DNA of 55,281 nt from Thalassolituus sp. (GCA_006212115.1 PDUK01000010.1:1-55281), one strand, 5' to 3'; shown: positions 35,560 to 45,569, numbered from the stretch's first letter. Numbers and translations are program-made. The notes: a model not told the origin generated them from the letters alone.

Positions 35560-35592
35560 CTTTAAACCACATCTTTAAATCACATATTCAAG
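35554..35592 (-). repeat. 13-base tandem repeat spanning the dapF start
   Basis: On the minus strand two near-identical adjacent units, AAAGATGTGGTTT and AAAGATGTGGCTT, follow a more diverged unit (GAATATGTGATTT). The perfect plus-strand copies are 35554-35566 and 35567-35579. The last copy holds the dapF ATG. The previous copy holds an ATG out of frame, giving a seven-codon reading frame (MWFKDVA) whose stop lies inside dapF. Confidence 0.8.
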
Positions 35593-35616
35593 CCAGATGG
35601 TTGTCTGACTTGTCGA

Positions 35617-36867
35617 TTAATCAGGCAGACACGCCTCGCCGGCGAACAATGACTCGACGGTCTCACGTTCACGGACCACAAACGACTGGTCACCGTCCAC
35701 CATGATTTCCGCTGCACGGCCACGGCTGTTGTAGTTAGACGCCATTACAAAACCGTAGGCGCCTGCTGACATAACTGCGAGCAAATCGCCGGCGGCGATG
35801 CTTAACGCACGATCTTTACCCAGAAAATCGCCCGTTTCGCATACAGGGCCAACGAGATCGTAAGTACGTTCCGGTTCTGCGGAAGTCTCAGCCACAGGGA
35901 CGATAGCCTGCCATGCACTGTAGAGTGCCGGACGGATCAGATCGTTCATCGCGCCATCGATGATGGCAAAATTCTTGTGCTCGTTCAGTTTCAGGAATTC
36001 TACTTGGGTCAGGAATACGCCTGCGTTGGCCGCGATCGAACGACCGGGTTCGAAGATCAGTTTGAACGTGCGGTCACCCAGTCGCTCTTTTACGGCCGCA
36101 ATGTACTCAGCGGGAGTAGCGGGTTGTTCATCCTGGTAGCGCACGCCGAGGCCGCCACCAAGATCGAGGTGTTCGATGGTGATACCGCGGGCACTGAGTT
36201 CATCCACCAATGCAAGGACACGATCAAGAGCATCAAGGAAAGGTGAGATCTCAGTCAATTGGCTACCAATATGACAATCGACGCCTTTCACTTCCAGTCC
36301 CGGCAGGCTGGCTGCTTTCTCGTAAACGCGGACGGCATCATTGATGTCGATGCCAAATTTGTTGTCTTTGAGGCCCGTCGAAATGTACGGGTGTGTCTGA
36401 GCGTCAACGTCCGGATTCACGCGAAGAGAGACCGGTGCGGTTTTGCCCAGTTCCGTCGCAACGGCGCTCAGGCGTTCCAGTTCAGCTTCGGATTCGACAT
36501 TAAAGCAGTGAACGCCCACTTCGAGCGCGCGTTGCATTTCATGCGCCTGTTTACCAACGCCAGAGAACACGACATTCGCTGGATTACCACCTGCGGCGAT
36601 AACCCGTTCCAGTTCGCCGATGCTGACGATATCAAAGCCGGCGTTCAGTCGCGCCAGTGCGTTCAGCACACCCAGATTAGAATTTGTTTTTACCGCGAAG
36701 CACACCAGATGCGGCCAGTCGCCCAGCGCCTCGGTATAAGCCAGATACGCCTGTTCGAACGCATTGCGCGAATACACGTAAAGCGGTGTGCCATGTTCTT
36801 TAGCAAGATCGGCGAGTGAGACATTTTCGGCATGCAGGGTGCCGTTCTGGTATGTAAATGCGGACAT
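35617..36867 (-). CDS. lysA: Diaminopimelate decarboxylase
   Basis: The 416-residue PLP enzyme makes lysine from meso-diaminopimelate. The PLP lysine is in CFAVKTNSNLGVL; the HIGSQ block is CHIGSQL; GGGLGV and EPGRSIAANAG bind the cofactor phosphate; and GPVCETGDFLGKDR supplies the active-site Cys and Glu. It starts five bases after lptM and is upstream of dapF, the order seen in Pseudomonas. Confidence 0.97.
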   Translation of the reverse strand: MSAFTYQNGTLHAENVSLADLAKEHGTPLYVYSRNAFEQAYLAYTEALGDWPHLVCFAVKTNSNLGVLNALARLNAGFDIVSIGELERVIAAGGNPANVVFSGVGKQAHEMQRALEVGVHCFNVESEAELERLSAVATELGKTAPVSLRVNPDVDAQTHPYISTGLKDNKFGIDINDAVRVYEKAASLPGLEVKGVDCHIGSQLTEISPFLDALDRVLALVDELSARGITIEHLDLGGGLGVRYQDEQPATPAEYIAAVKERLGDRTFKLIFEPGRSIAANAGVFLTQVEFLKLNEHKNFAIIDGAMNDLIRPALYSAWQAIVPVAETSAEPERTYDLVGPVCETGDFLGKDRALSIAAGDLLAVMSAGAYGFVMASNYNSRGRAAEIMVDGDQSFVVRERETVESLFAGEACLPD

Positions 36868-36871
36868 GGGC

Positions 36872-37009
36872 TTACTGCTCTTGATTTTGTTCTTGTTTAG
36901 GTTGTGGAAGATACAATGGACCTTTCTGACCGCACGCCGTGCTGCCGAAACCAGCCAGTAAAAGAACCAGAATGAGTCGGATATAGGTTGTCGTGGCTAC
37001 GCGTTGCAT
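36872..37009 (-). CDS. lptM: LPS translocon maturation chaperone LptM (YifL/LppL-type lipoprotein)
   Basis: The 45-residue lipoprotein has a short signal (RLILVLLLAGFGSTAC) and the invariant CGQKGPLYLP after the lipidated cysteine, then a Gln-rich tail. This is the LptM/YifL family, which helps the LptD-LptE outer-membrane translocon mature. GGGAG six bases before the ATG at 37009 supports the start. It precedes lysA, as in Pseudomonas. Confidence 0.93.
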   Translation of the reverse strand: MQRVATTTYIRLILVLLLAGFGSTACGQKGPLYLPQPKQEQNQEQ

Positions 37010-37065
37010 GGTGGTCTCCCAATGATGGGCGACAGTATACGATAGGGCCCGGGCGATGTCTGCGC

Positions 37066-39843
37066 TCAGGCGCGGCCAATGGTGGCGGCCGCGTTCTGCA
37101 CTTTGCTCCTCTGGTTCAGTAGGTGCTCGATACGCTGGCGCAGTTGTAGGTGGCGGGTCAGGTGGTAGTTATCGCGAATGACAATATCACTTAGCCAGAT
37201 CGGTTGCTGGTGGTTGTTCGCTCGCGCCTGCAGTACCTGATTGCGCACGTCCTGAATCAGGTGGTTTCCGGATTCTTTCTGCGACAGGCATGTGTCCTGT
37301 ACGTGGAAGATCATCGGGGTGTCCGGTGCAGTGACGGCACTGACATGAATTGCGGCATTCTGATGCGCTTCTTCAGGTATTCGGCGACCCTCAGCGCTGA
37401 AGGCGAGTGTTTCCGGGTCCATGATGAGTTCGCTCAGCCGGATAGACCAGGGAGCCCGATCCTGATCTGTCGCCCAGCGTTGATTGAGAACGCGGAGTAC
37501 CCTCAGCACAGGAACCAGTGTTGAGCGAATATCGCTGCCGCGTTGCTCCTGATAATGCAACGATCCACACTGATCCATGACGTATAGGAAAATCTTTTCT
37601 TTCTGGCGCCAGTACCACACATGCCACTCGTCGCCTTGCCCTTGTTCGAGAATTAAGCGAAGGGGACTGCTTGGTAGCGCATGTTGGTCTAGTTGCCAAC
37701 GTCGGAAACGGGGGCGCGGACGGGCCAGTAGTTGAATCAGAGCGGCAAGGCTATCTGCGTGATGACTCACCACCTGCTTGCGCCGGTACTCTAACAGGTG
37801 GAAGGTTTCGCCTGTCTGCAGCAAGTATGGCGCGGGTTTCGCCAGCGAAAGATGCGTCATCAGGTCGTTCAGTAATTCTTCAAGGCGCTTCTGAATGGCC
37901 ACCGAGCGCACCTGACAGTGGCAGTGAATATGCCACTCTGGCCAGCCCTTAGTGGTTACTTGGCTGCGATGATTGAGTATCTGCAGTAATGCATCATGCA
38001 CCGTCGCATCACCAGCGTAGTAACTGACTTGCCACTCTCCCCAGTTCGAGATGGTTAACAGTTCAATAGACTGCACCAGGTTTTCACGTGCGGAGCTGAA
38101 CCCCAGCGCATCGTCACGATTGCTGATTTTTTGCATGCCTCGCCGTGACAGCGATTGTTGAGGATTGACCCCGGGGTTAACGAATAAATGCCAGCGAACG
38201 GGCTGCTGGTCCTGATCGAAATTGCAGTGCTTTTTGGTCGGCATCGGGATATCCATGATGTCCTGAAGCAGCGACCGCAGTTCGTATTGGGTAACAGGGT
38301 TGTGTGTTGGGTACAGGGCAACTTGAGAATGAGAGGTCAGCAGGCCGTTGCGACGGGCAAAGAGCAGGGCCTCAATCAGTGATGGTGTTTGCATCAGTAC
38401 GCCAGATTCGTCTCCGGGTTTCCAGTTACCCGGAATAAGCTGCCAGATGCCCTCTCTCAGATTGAGGGTTAGCTTTTCCTCTTCCATATCACTGCGGATA
38501 TGGGGGTTGATGTCGATGATTTTGCCGGGCTCCGCACGGAAGGCGGCAAACAACTGGTTGCCCAGCACACGCAGATCCTGCTCTTTGATGTGCAGTGATT
38601 CGGCGTGCTGCTCGGAAAAGCCCGCAAGTGCGCGATATCCATTCAGCATCTGTGTGACCAGTGCATTTCGCTCGTTCATGACTTTTCGGGCTGGCCAGCT
38701 TTGCCGTCGGTCCAGCTCGTCGAGGTGGGTATACGTCCAGCCCCACTCGTTAATCTGTGCTTCAAGAGCCTGCACACGACGTTGCTGTCGTTGATTGCCT
38801 GTGAGCTGTGTCAGGCAGACGCCGGTCTTGAAGTAGAAAGCGCGGCGTATCAGCTCACGAAGTTCCGCCTCATCGTCATTCAGGTGCGATTCAAGGCGTT
38901 TCAACATTAACAGGTACGGGTCAGTATTCAGCAGGTCGGCATCGCCTTGTTGTACCTGTTTACGAAAATCCCAGGCCAGTGGGCGAATCGCCGGATAGGC
39001 GGAAGCGTACTCCCGGTTCAGGAGTATTTTTAATAATGATTTGTACGGGTTACTCAGGCCCTTATTCAATTGCCACAGGCCCGCGCCAACAAACTCTCCG
39101 GCCGGGATAGTGGGCAGGCTGCCGACGTCCAGCCAGTCGCTGACGTCGATTTTGTGTTGTGCGGTTAGCTCGGCCCAGTAGCTGTCTGCCCGGTACTCGT
39201 ACTCTTCCGGGATTAGCCACCATCGTGGCATTTTGCCAGCAACCCACAACGCACTGCGGTAAAATTCGTCGAGCAGAAGTAAGTGCTGACTGCTGCCGCA
39301 ATCCTCGCCATCGGCTGAGCGACTCTGACCATCGCGAAAGTCGCGTAGGTTCATCAGGAAGAAGTGCACCTCGGTGCCCAGTCCATCAGCCCATTTTTCG
39401 ATACGGGTGCACTTTTCCTGCAGTGCTTCTATCTGGACGTCGGTCAGCAGTTCATCGTGGCACAACCAGACGTCGAGGTCGCTATTGCGGCTTTGTGCAA
39501 TGCTACCGAGGCTGCCCATCAGGTAAATGCCTTCTATGACTCGAGGGCCCGGGTCTCGGGGGATCTGTACTCCGCGCGCGAATTGATGAACAGCAGAGTG
39601 ATGTTCCAGGGTTGGGGTGAATCCGACAATGCCGCAGGGCGTATCAGGCGCAACGTATCCCGGCAGTCGTGATCCGTTGCAATGCAGTAAGACAGGTAGC
39701 GCATCCAGTACGGCTTGTTGGCGGGGGGATAACTGCTCACGCGCGGACGCCAGCTTCTGACTGTTCAGGTCGAGAAAGTTCTTTCGCCACTGGTCCAGAG
39801 TACTCTGGGGCGGTGTGGTAAGTGAGGGAGTCGCCGGGTTCAT
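37066..39843 (-). CDS. cyaA: Class I adenylate cyclase
   Basis: The 925-residue enzyme makes cyclic AMP from ATP. The nucleotidyltransferase motif is YLMGSLGSIAQSRNSDLDVW (Gly110-Ser111; Asp122 and Asp124 as metal ligands). The catalytic half is N-terminal and the remainder is the regulatory region, as in enterobacterial CyaA (about 850 residues). cAMP is a main regulator of twitching in Pseudomonas, and the Pil-Chp operon that controls such cyclases is in the same window, but P. aeruginosa itself uses class III CyaB mainly. It is upstream of lptM with a 56-base gap. Confidence 0.96.
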   Translation of the reverse strand: MNPATPSLTTPPQSTLDQWRKNFLDLNSQKLASAREQLSPRQQAVLDALPVLLHCNGSRLPGYVAPDTPCGIVGFTPTLEHHSAVHQFARGVQIPRDPGPRVIEGIYLMGSLGSIAQSRNSDLDVWLCHDELLTDVQIEALQEKCTRIEKWADGLGTEVHFFLMNLRDFRDGQSRSADGEDCGSSQHLLLLDEFYRSALWVAGKMPRWWLIPEEYEYRADSYWAELTAQHKIDVSDWLDVGSLPTIPAGEFVGAGLWQLNKGLSNPYKSLLKILLNREYASAYPAIRPLAWDFRKQVQQGDADLLNTDPYLLMLKRLESHLNDDEAELRELIRRAFYFKTGVCLTQLTGNQRQQRRVQALEAQINEWGWTYTHLDELDRRQSWPARKVMNERNALVTQMLNGYRALAGFSEQHAESLHIKEQDLRVLGNQLFAAFRAEPGKIIDINPHIRSDMEEEKLTLNLREGIWQLIPGNWKPGDESGVLMQTPSLIEALLFARRNGLLTSHSQVALYPTHNPVTQYELRSLLQDIMDIPMPTKKHCNFDQDQQPVRWHLFVNPGVNPQQSLSRRGMQKISNRDDALGFSSARENLVQSIELLTISNWGEWQVSYYAGDATVHDALLQILNHRSQVTTKGWPEWHIHCHCQVRSVAIQKRLEELLNDLMTHLSLAKPAPYLLQTGETFHLLEYRRKQVVSHHADSLAALIQLLARPRPRFRRWQLDQHALPSSPLRLILEQGQGDEWHVWYWRQKEKIFLYVMDQCGSLHYQEQRGSDIRSTLVPVLRVLRVLNQRWATDQDRAPWSIRLSELIMDPETLAFSAEGRRIPEEAHQNAAIHVSAVTAPDTPMIFHVQDTCLSQKESGNHLIQDVRNQVLQARANNHQQPIWLSDIVIRDNYHLTRHLQLRQRIEHLLNQRSKVQNAAATIGRA

Positions 39844-39906
39844 CGTCTACTGCACAGGATGGATACCTGTTTCAGTATAGATGGCCCAGCGATATTCGCT
39901 TACGCA

Positions 39907-41172
39907 TCAATGGATGCGTCTGCCCTCTAGGAAAACATGGGTGACTTTGCCCTGAATGCTCTGATTCAGTAGTGGATGGTTACGGCCGCCTGATGCGATG
40001 TCTGTCGCAGTTAAAGTGTGTTCAGATTCTGGATCGAACAGGACGGCATTGAAGTCAGCGCCTTCCCGTAAACCGTGCTCCAGATTAAGAACTGAAGCAG
40101 GAACTGCGGTGAGCGCGCGGATAAGCTGCTCGGCTGTTAATTCGCCTCGTTGAACCAGACTCATGGCATTAGGCAGGAAGGCATCGTATTGGCTCATGCC
40201 CGACTCCGCATCCGAGAACGGTGCTTTCTTGGCGGCGATTTCGTGCGGGCGATGGTTGGAGCTGATTGCCAGCTCACCCGCCTGAACGGCTGCCAATAAC
40301 GCCTCGCGGTCACGCTCACTGCGCAGTGGCGGTGCGACGTTAAAGAGACTGTTGTATCCCGTAACGGCATCATGGGTATACAGCAGGTTGGCCAGCGGAG
40401 TATCCGCTGTGACACGCAGACCGTTTTCACGGGCTTGTTGCAGCATGCTGATGCTGCGACGACAGCTGATCTGACTGATGTGAGCACGCACACCGGTCTG
40501 TTCCACCAACAACAGGATTTGAGCAAGGGCAATGGTCTCAGCAGTAGCGGGTATACCCGGCAAGCCCATTCTGGTTGCTACCGGACCTTCGTGCATGCAC
40601 CCACCATCAGACAGGCTCAGGTCGTTCGCACACAGAAACAGAGGAATATCATAGGTCGCCGCATATTCCATTAAGCGTCGCAATACGTAACTGTTACGGA
40701 TTGGCTGGCGAGCATTGCTCATGGCAACTGCGCCGGCTTCTGCGAGGGTGAACATGCTGGCCAGTTGCTCTCCGGCCAGACCTTGCGTCATGGCGCCAAG
40801 AGGAAGGACCCGGCTGAAGCCAGCGCGAGCCGCTTTTTCCAGTATCAGCTTGACCACGGCGGATGTATCGGCGACGGGTTTGGTGTCCGGAAGGCTGCAG
40901 ATGTGGGTGAATCCCCCTCTGGCCGCCGCTTCGGTCTCGCTGGTAATACTGCCTTTCTGGCTGTAGCCCGGTTCCGGCAGATGACCACCGAGGTCGATCA
41001 GGCCCGGTAGCAACCATTGACCGGAAGCGTCGATTTCCGTTTCGATCTCGCCCGCTGATGGGCGATGTCCCAGTGCGATAATGCGACCGTCCGCAACAAA
41101 CACATCGGTGACTGAGTCAGTTTGGGTGGCCGGGTCAAGAACACGCGCATTGGCAATGTGCAGGTATCTCAT
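39907..41172 (-). CDS. pyrC': Dihydroorotase-like protein PyrC' (probably inactive, structural partner of PyrB)
   Basis: The 421-residue protein has the amidohydrolase fold of dihydroorotase. The usual metal-binding HxH (as in GLIDxHVHLREPG) is changed: here [15 protein letters not shown] keeps one histidine and has Gly where the other should be. The lysine and later histidine contexts are also altered ([10 protein letters not shown]). In Pseudomonas an inactive PyrC' forms a complex with PyrB and is needed for aspartate transcarbamoylase activity. The overlap with pyrB (ATGA) and the gene order support that role. A functional pyrC should exist elsewhere. Confidence 0.9.
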   Translation of the reverse strand: MRYLHIANARVLDPATQTDSVTDVFVADGRIIALGHRPSAGEIETEIDASGQWLLPGLIDLGGHLPEPGYSQKGSITSETEAAARGGFTHICSLPDTKPVADTSAVVKLILEKAARAGFSRVLPLGAMTQGLAGEQLASMFTLAEAGAVAMSNARQPIRNSYVLRRLMEYAATYDIPLFLCANDLSLSDGGCMHEGPVATRMGLPGIPATAETIALAQILLLVEQTGVRAHISQISCRRSISMLQQARENGLRVTADTPLANLLYTHDAVTGYNSLFNVAPPLRSERDREALLAAVQAGELAISSNHRPHEIAAKKAPFSDAESGMSQYDAFLPNAMSLVQRGELTAEQLIRALTAVPASVLNLEHGLREGADFNAVLFDPESEHTLTATDIASGGRNHPLLNQSIQGKVTHVFLEGRRIH

Positions 41173-42161
41173 CGTGCTGGCTCCTCGCTGTTTGCCAATG
41201 TCTGTTGTCCGCTCATGGCCATCGCCATTACGGCCATGCGAACCGCGATGCCGTAGCTAACCTGATTAAGAATGACTGAGTGGCTGCCGTCGGCAACGGC
41301 GGATTCGATCTCGACTCCACGGTTGATCGGCCCCGGGTGCATCACGATGGCATCGGGTTTGGCGTAGGTCAGTTTCTCTTCGGTCAGACCATAGAGTTTG
41401 AAAAATTCGCCTTCGGAGGGCAGCAGTGCGTTCTGCATCCGTTCTTTTTGAAGGCGCAGCATAATCACTACGTCGCAGTCTGCGAGACCCGACTTCATAT
41501 CGTAGTAAGGAACGGCACCGAGACTGTCGATATCGGCTGGCAGTAGCGTGCCCGGACCAATAACCCGCACTTCGGCAGCACCTAATGTACGCAACGCATG
41601 AATCTGGCAGCGGGCAACCCGTGAATGCAGAATGTCACCTACAATGGCCACCACCTTACCTTCAATGCTCTCTTTGTGGCGACGTATGGTAAGCATGTCG
41701 AGCATGGCTTGCGTCGGGTGCGCGTGGCGCCCGTCACCGGCATTGATAATGGCTACGTTTGGTGTGACGTGCTCGGCAATAAAATGCGCGGCACCGGAAT
41801 CCGAGTGGCGTACGACGAACATGTCACTGTACATGGCCTCGAGATTCCACAGGGTATCCATCAGGGTTTCGCCCTTAGACGTCGCCGAGCGTGCGATATC
41901 CAGATTGAGGATGTCTGCGGACAAACGTTTGGCCGCCAGCTCGAAGGTTGAGCGGGTACGCGTACTGTTCTCGAAAAAGAGGTTTACGACGGTTTTGCCT
42001 CGTAGCAGAGGGACCGTCTTTACGGCTCTTTCCTGGGTGCTGATAAACGAGTCAGCGGTGTCCAGAATCTCAGTGAGTAACTCGCGGCTCAATCCTTCGG
42101 TGCTGAGAAAATGCTTCAGGCGACCGTCATCGGTGAGCTGAACTTTGTTTGGGTCGATCAT
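41169..42161 (-). CDS. pyrB: Aspartate carbamoyltransferase catalytic subunit
   Basis: The 330-residue enzyme joins aspartate and carbamoyl phosphate, the first committed step of pyrimidine synthesis. [14 protein letters not shown] binds carbamoyl phosphate; MLRLQKERM and [14 protein letters not shown] bind aspartate. The N-terminal extension is as in the Pseudomonas class A enzyme. The ATG at 42161 is chosen on length and an AGGA upstream. It is 14 bases after pyrR and overlaps pyrC'. Confidence 0.97.
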   Translation of the reverse strand: MIDPNKVQLTDDGRLKHFLSTEGLSRELLTEILDTADSFISTQERAVKTVPLLRGKTVVNLFFENSTRTRSTFELAAKRLSADILNLDIARSATSKGETLMDTLWNLEAMYSDMFVVRHSDSGAAHFIAEHVTPNVAIINAGDGRHAHPTQAMLDMLTIRRHKESIEGKVVAIVGDILHSRVARCQIHALRTLGAAEVRVIGPGTLLPADIDSLGAVPYYDMKSGLADCDVVIMLRLQKERMQNALLPSEGEFFKLYGLTEEKLTYAKPDAIVMHPGPINRGVEIESAVADGSHSVILNQVSYGIAVRMAVMAMAMSGQQTLANSEEPAR

Positions 42162-42175
42162 AGGGTTGTTCCTGT

Positions 42176-42670
42176 TCAGGCGAGCGTCAGTACCAGAGGG
42201 CGAGGACCAGTCAGCTTGACCAGCTGACCATCGTTCAATGCCAGTGTGGCACCGCATAAATCGGGTTGAATCGGTAGTTCGCGACGACCAATATCGAGCA
42301 GGCATACCAGTGTAATGCTGGCTGGGCGTCCGTAATCGAATAGCTCATTCATGGCGGCACGAATGGTCCGCCCACTCATGATAACGTCGTCGACCAGAAT
42401 GATGTGGCGGTCTTCGATGGATTCCGGCAGTTCCGAGCCCTGAACTTTTGGATGCAGGCCGTGACGGGTGAAGTCATCGCGGTAAAAACTGATGTCCAGT
42501 GTTGCAACTTCATCCTGGCTGTTGAGTGTGTCGTTCAGGCGCTCTGCCACCCAAACGCCACCGGTGCGAATACCTACCAGCAGAGGATTATCGAGCTGGC
42601 GTTGTTCGATCAGCTCGGTGACCTGACCGGCCAGTTCTTGAGTGATGTGTTCGATATCCGGCAGATTCAT
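42176..42670 (-). CDS. pyrR: PyrR, pyrimidine operon regulator / uracil phosphoribosyltransferase
   Basis: The 164-residue protein has the phosphoribosyltransferase fold with the PRPP loop [18 protein letters not shown] and the PyrR-type [13 protein letters not shown]. PyrR proteins regulate pyrimidine genes in response to UMP and can form UMP from uracil. It overlaps ruvX by four bases and leads into pyrB, so it probably regulates or supports this operon. I saw no clear attenuator in the 14-base gap before pyrB. Confidence 0.94.
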   Translation of the reverse strand: MNLPDIEHITQELAGQVTELIEQRQLDNPLLVGIRTGGVWVAERLNDTLNSQDEVATLDISFYRDDFTRHGLHPKVQGSELPESIEDRHIILVDDVIMSGRTIRAAMNELFDYGRPASITLVCLLDIGRRELPIQPDLCGATLALNDGQLVKLTGPRPLVLTLA

Positions 42671-43128
42671 TCGTTTTCTCCTGCTTTCGGGGGTTCTGAC
42701 ATCCAGCTCTCCAGTATCAGACAGGCCGCCAGTCCATCTACCGAATAATCGCCGAAATTCTGGTATCCCGACTCTTCCATTACCTGGCGCTTAGCCTCGT
42801 AGCTGGTGAGACGTTCATCGTGAGTGTAGGAAGGTCGGTGGAAGCGCCCTTCAAGACGGCGAGCGAATTTTGCCGCTCTGCGGCTCATTTCGGAAGGGGT
42901 TCCGTCCATATTCAGTGGTAGGCCGGTGACAAAGGCGTCAGGTTGCCACTCTTCGATCACCTTCTCGAGTTGTTCCCAGTCGGGTACACCGTCCCGAGCC
43001 TTGATCGGCGATAGCGCAGTGGCGCTGCCAATCAGACGCTGACCGATGGCGATACCAATCCGTCGCGTTCCGAAATCGAAGCCCATCACCGAGGCGATGC
43101 GCTGGGGAATCTGAGTGGTCTCAGGCAT
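42667..43128 (-). CDS. ruvX: RuvX/YqgF Holliday-junction resolvase-like nuclease
   Basis: The 153-residue protein of the RNase H fold begins with GFDFGTRRIGIAIGQ, and FVTGLPLNMDGTPSEM and THDERLTSYEA are conserved blocks with the catalytic acidic residues. YqgF proteins process 16S ribosomal RNA or resolve junctions. The ATG at 43128 overlaps the yqgE stop by eight bases and gives the usual length. Confidence 0.95.
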   Translation of the reverse strand: MPETTQIPQRIASVMGFDFGTRRIGIAIGQRLIGSATALSPIKARDGVPDWEQLEKVIEEWQPDAFVTGLPLNMDGTPSEMSRRAAKFARRLEGRFHRPSYTHDERLTSYEAKRQVMEESGYQNFGDYSVDGLAACLILESWMSEPPKAGENE

Positions 43129-43678
43129 GTCCGGACTCGTCGCTGAGAAATTCGGCACTGACGCCTAATTTGCTGAGTGCTACGTCGTAGAGGTCCCGCA
43201 GGTCGAGGCGGAAGAGCAGGTCAGGCGTTGCTTCGAGAGTCAGCCAGGCGTTCTCGCGAAGCTCCTCGTCCAGTTGCCCCGCACTCCATCCGGCATAACC
43301 CAGACCCAGTGCGTAATTTTGTGGGCCGGTGCCCTGCGCAATGGCTCGCAGGATATCCTGAGATGAGGTCAGATGCGTACGCTCCGTGATGGTCATGGTT
43401 GCACCCCAATCACCGGTTTCCTCGTGCAGGATAAATCCTTGCTCAGGGCTGACCGGGCCGCCCTGTAGAATCGTCGGGGCAATGTGCTCACGACGATCAA
43501 TATCCAATTGCTCGCAGATATCACTGAATTCGAAGCCGGAGGGTTTGTTCAGTACCAGCCCCATTGCTCCATCGGCGTTGTGTTCGCACAAGTAGGTGAC
43601 CGTGCCCCCAAACCAGGAGCCGTCGAGACCAGGCATCGCAATCAGTAGGTGGTTGCGTAGGCTATTCAGTTCCTGCAT
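43121..43678 (-). CDS. yqgE: YqgE family (UPF0301/DUF179) protein
   Basis: The 185-residue protein begins LRNHLLIAMPGLDGSWFGGT and has VLNKPSGFEF, GGPVSPEQGFILHE, and LGYAGWSAGQLDEEL, the UPF0301 signature. Function is not established; it is conserved beside ruvX. It overlaps tonB by one base (TGATG). Confidence 0.95.
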   Translation of the reverse strand: MQELNSLRNHLLIAMPGLDGSWFGGTVTYLCEHNADGAMGLVLNKPSGFEFSDICEQLDIDRREHIAPTILQGGPVSPEQGFILHEETGDWGATMTITERTHLTSSQDILRAIAQGTGPQNYALGLGYAGWSAGQLDEELRENAWLTLEATPDLLFRLDLRDLYDVALSKLGVSAEFLSDESGHA

Positions 43679-44556
43679 CAGTTTGATCCTGAAAGGTAAC
43701 GGTCGCCGGTGAATTGCCAGGTACGGATGATTTCCAGACGGTCCATCTGTTGGCGCATTTCGTTGGTAAACGGAGCAAATGGCGCAGCTAAGCGAACGAT
43801 TCGTGTGGCAGCGTCGTCGAGCACGCGCCGGCCAGACGATTCAAGAACGGCGAGTTCATGAATGCTGCCATCAGGGTTGATGCTGACGAGTATACGAAGG
43901 CGGCAGTTTTCATAGCAGTTTTCCGCTTCCTGCGGGTAGTTGATCGCGCCCATGCGTTCGATTTTTTGTCGCCATAAATTGACGTAGTAGGCGTCGGCCG
44001 CCTTCATTGTTGAAGCTGCGGTCAGGCGATGAATGCGAGGCATCTTGGCATACAGCTGGCGCTCACTATCCAGCTTGGCTTGCAGGCTGGCGATCTCGAG
44101 GCTGCGCTTCAGTAATGATTGATGGGGACCATCGGGAAGATCTGGCGCAGGAATCGTATCTTCGTTGATCTGCTGGGTGGCTTTGTCCGGACTTTGGAGT
44201 GTGGTTACAACCTGAGTATGTTCAGTGTCTCGCTCGCGCGGAGCACTCGGCATTTGCTCTTCGCGCACGTTTTCGCGAATGGTGTTGGCGTGGAATTCTG
44301 CCTCAACGTCGGTAGTCTGGATTTTGGCTTCTTCGAGAGTGCCGCTGCCTTGCTGGTTTTCCTGAGCCAGAAAATCAGCGTCCTCGGGCGCTTCGTTACT
44401 GCGGTATCCAGCGAGCGTCACGTCCAGCGTTGAACTGAAAGCTGGGCTTTCTTCTGCCGTGAAGCTGATGCCCAGTACCACCATAGCGTGCAGCATGAGC
44501 GCGATAAAGATCGCGAACATCAGGCGGTCATTGCTGGATACAGTCTGGGCACTCAT
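43678..44556 (-). CDS. tonB: TonB-like energy transducer (TonB3 type)
   Basis: The 292-residue protein has one N-terminal membrane helix (residues 12-31), a long low-complexity periplasmic region with little of the usual Pro-Lys repeat, and a C-terminal TonB domain (RILVSINPDGSIHELAVLES, SSGRRVLDDAATRIVRLAAP, ending WQFTGD). TonB couples the proton gradient to outer-membrane receptors. In P. aeruginosa the TonB3 gene sits between gshB and yqgE next to the pil genes and is needed for twitching, so this is the likely counterpart. Confidence 0.92.
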   Translation of the reverse strand: MSAQTVSSNDRLMFAIFIALMLHAMVVLGISFTAEESPAFSSTLDVTLAGYRSNEAPEDADFLAQENQQGSGTLEEAKIQTTDVEAEFHANTIRENVREEQMPSAPRERDTEHTQVVTTLQSPDKATQQINEDTIPAPDLPDGPHQSLLKRSLEIASLQAKLDSERQLYAKMPRIHRLTAASTMKAADAYYVNLWRQKIERMGAINYPQEAENCYENCRLRILVSINPDGSIHELAVLESSGRRVLDDAATRIVRLAAPFAPFTNEMRQQMDRLEIIRTWQFTGDRYLSGSN

Positions 44557-44597
44557 GGTTAATCAGTTTCTCCGTCTTACAGCGCGCAAGTCTGCTC

Positions 44598-45569
44598 TTA
44601 CGAAGACGAATTGTCCACACTGGAACGGCGGATTTCGAGGAGCGTGTCGATCAACTGACCGGCTACATCAATACCGCTGTCGCGGGAAATTTCGCGCACG
44701 CAGGTCGGACTGGTGACATTGATCTCGGTCAGGCAGTCGCCGATGACATCGAGGCCGACGAAATAGAGTCCGCGTTTTTTCAGCTCCGGGCCCACCAGTC
44801 TGGCAATACGAAGGTCATCATCTGACAGTGGCTGGGTTACGCCCCGGCCTCCTGCTGCAAGATTCCCCCGGGTCTCTCCCTGAGCTGGTATCCGCGCCAG
44901 GCAGTGAGGTACGGGCTCTCCGTTGATCATCAGGATGCGTTTGTCACCCGCTGTGATTTGCGGGATGAACTTCTGCGCCATGATCTGCTGCTTACCGTGA
45001 TTGGTCAGTGTTTCAATAATGACGCTGACGTTTGGATCGTCTTCTTTTAACCGAAAAATAGACGAGCCACCCATGCCGTCCAGGGGCTTGAATATGACGT
45101 CTTTGTGTTCGTTATGGAAAGCTTTCAGCAGGTCGGCCCGACGAGCAACAATGGTCGGAGACATCAGATCAGCAAAGGCTGTGGCGAACATTTTTTCGTT
45201 GCAGTCGCGCAGGCTTTGCGGACGGTTGGCAACCAGAACGCCTTCCTGCTCGGCGCGCTCGAGGATGTACGTACTGTAAACAAACTCGCTATCGAATGGC
45301 GGGTCCTTACGCATGATAATGATGTCGAGGTCCGCTAACGGGCGGTCAGTGTAATCGCCCACGTCTGCCCAATGCTCGGGATTCATCTCGACGGTCAGCG
45401 GAGCCATACGCCCATATGCACGACCTTGTTGAACAGACAGGTCTGACTGCTCCATATACCAGAGCTCGCAGCCTCGTTCCTGTGCGGCATTGAGTAGAGC
45501 GAGAGACGTGTCCTTCTTGAAGTGAATATCTTCAATGGGGTCCATGATTACGCCGAGTTTGATAGCCAT
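44598..45569 (-). CDS. gshB: Glutathione synthetase
   Basis: The 323-residue ATP-grasp enzyme joins glycine to gamma-glutamylcysteine. MAIKLGVIMDPIEDIHFKKD is the N-terminus; FKPLDGMGGSSIFRL and LMINGEPVPHCLARIP are ATP-grasp blocks, and FVGLDVIGDCLTEINVTSPT is the C-terminal metal and substrate block. GGAGA before the ATG at 45569 supports the start. Upstream DNA reads open in frame but lacks the conserved N-terminus. It is divergent from pilG. Confidence 0.97.
   Translation of the reverse strand: MAIKLGVIMDPIEDIHFKKDTSLALLNAAQERGCELWYMEQSDLSVQQGRAYGRMAPLTVEMNPEHWADVGDYTDRPLADLDIIIMRKDPPFDSEFVYSTYILERAEQEGVLVANRPQSLRDCNEKMFATAFADLMSPTIVARRADLLKAFHNEHKDVIFKPLDGMGGSSIFRLKEDDPNVSVIIETLTNHGKQQIMAQKFIPQITAGDKRILMINGEPVPHCLARIPAQGETRGNLAAGGRGVTQPLSDDDLRIARLVGPELKKRGLYFVGLDVIGDCLTEINVTSPTCVREISRDSGIDVAGQLIDTLLEIRRSSVDNSSS

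Noticed and set aside
42162-42305. Longer start for aspartate carbamoyltransferase
   Set aside because: The extra 48 residues overlap pyrR and do not match the family N-terminus.
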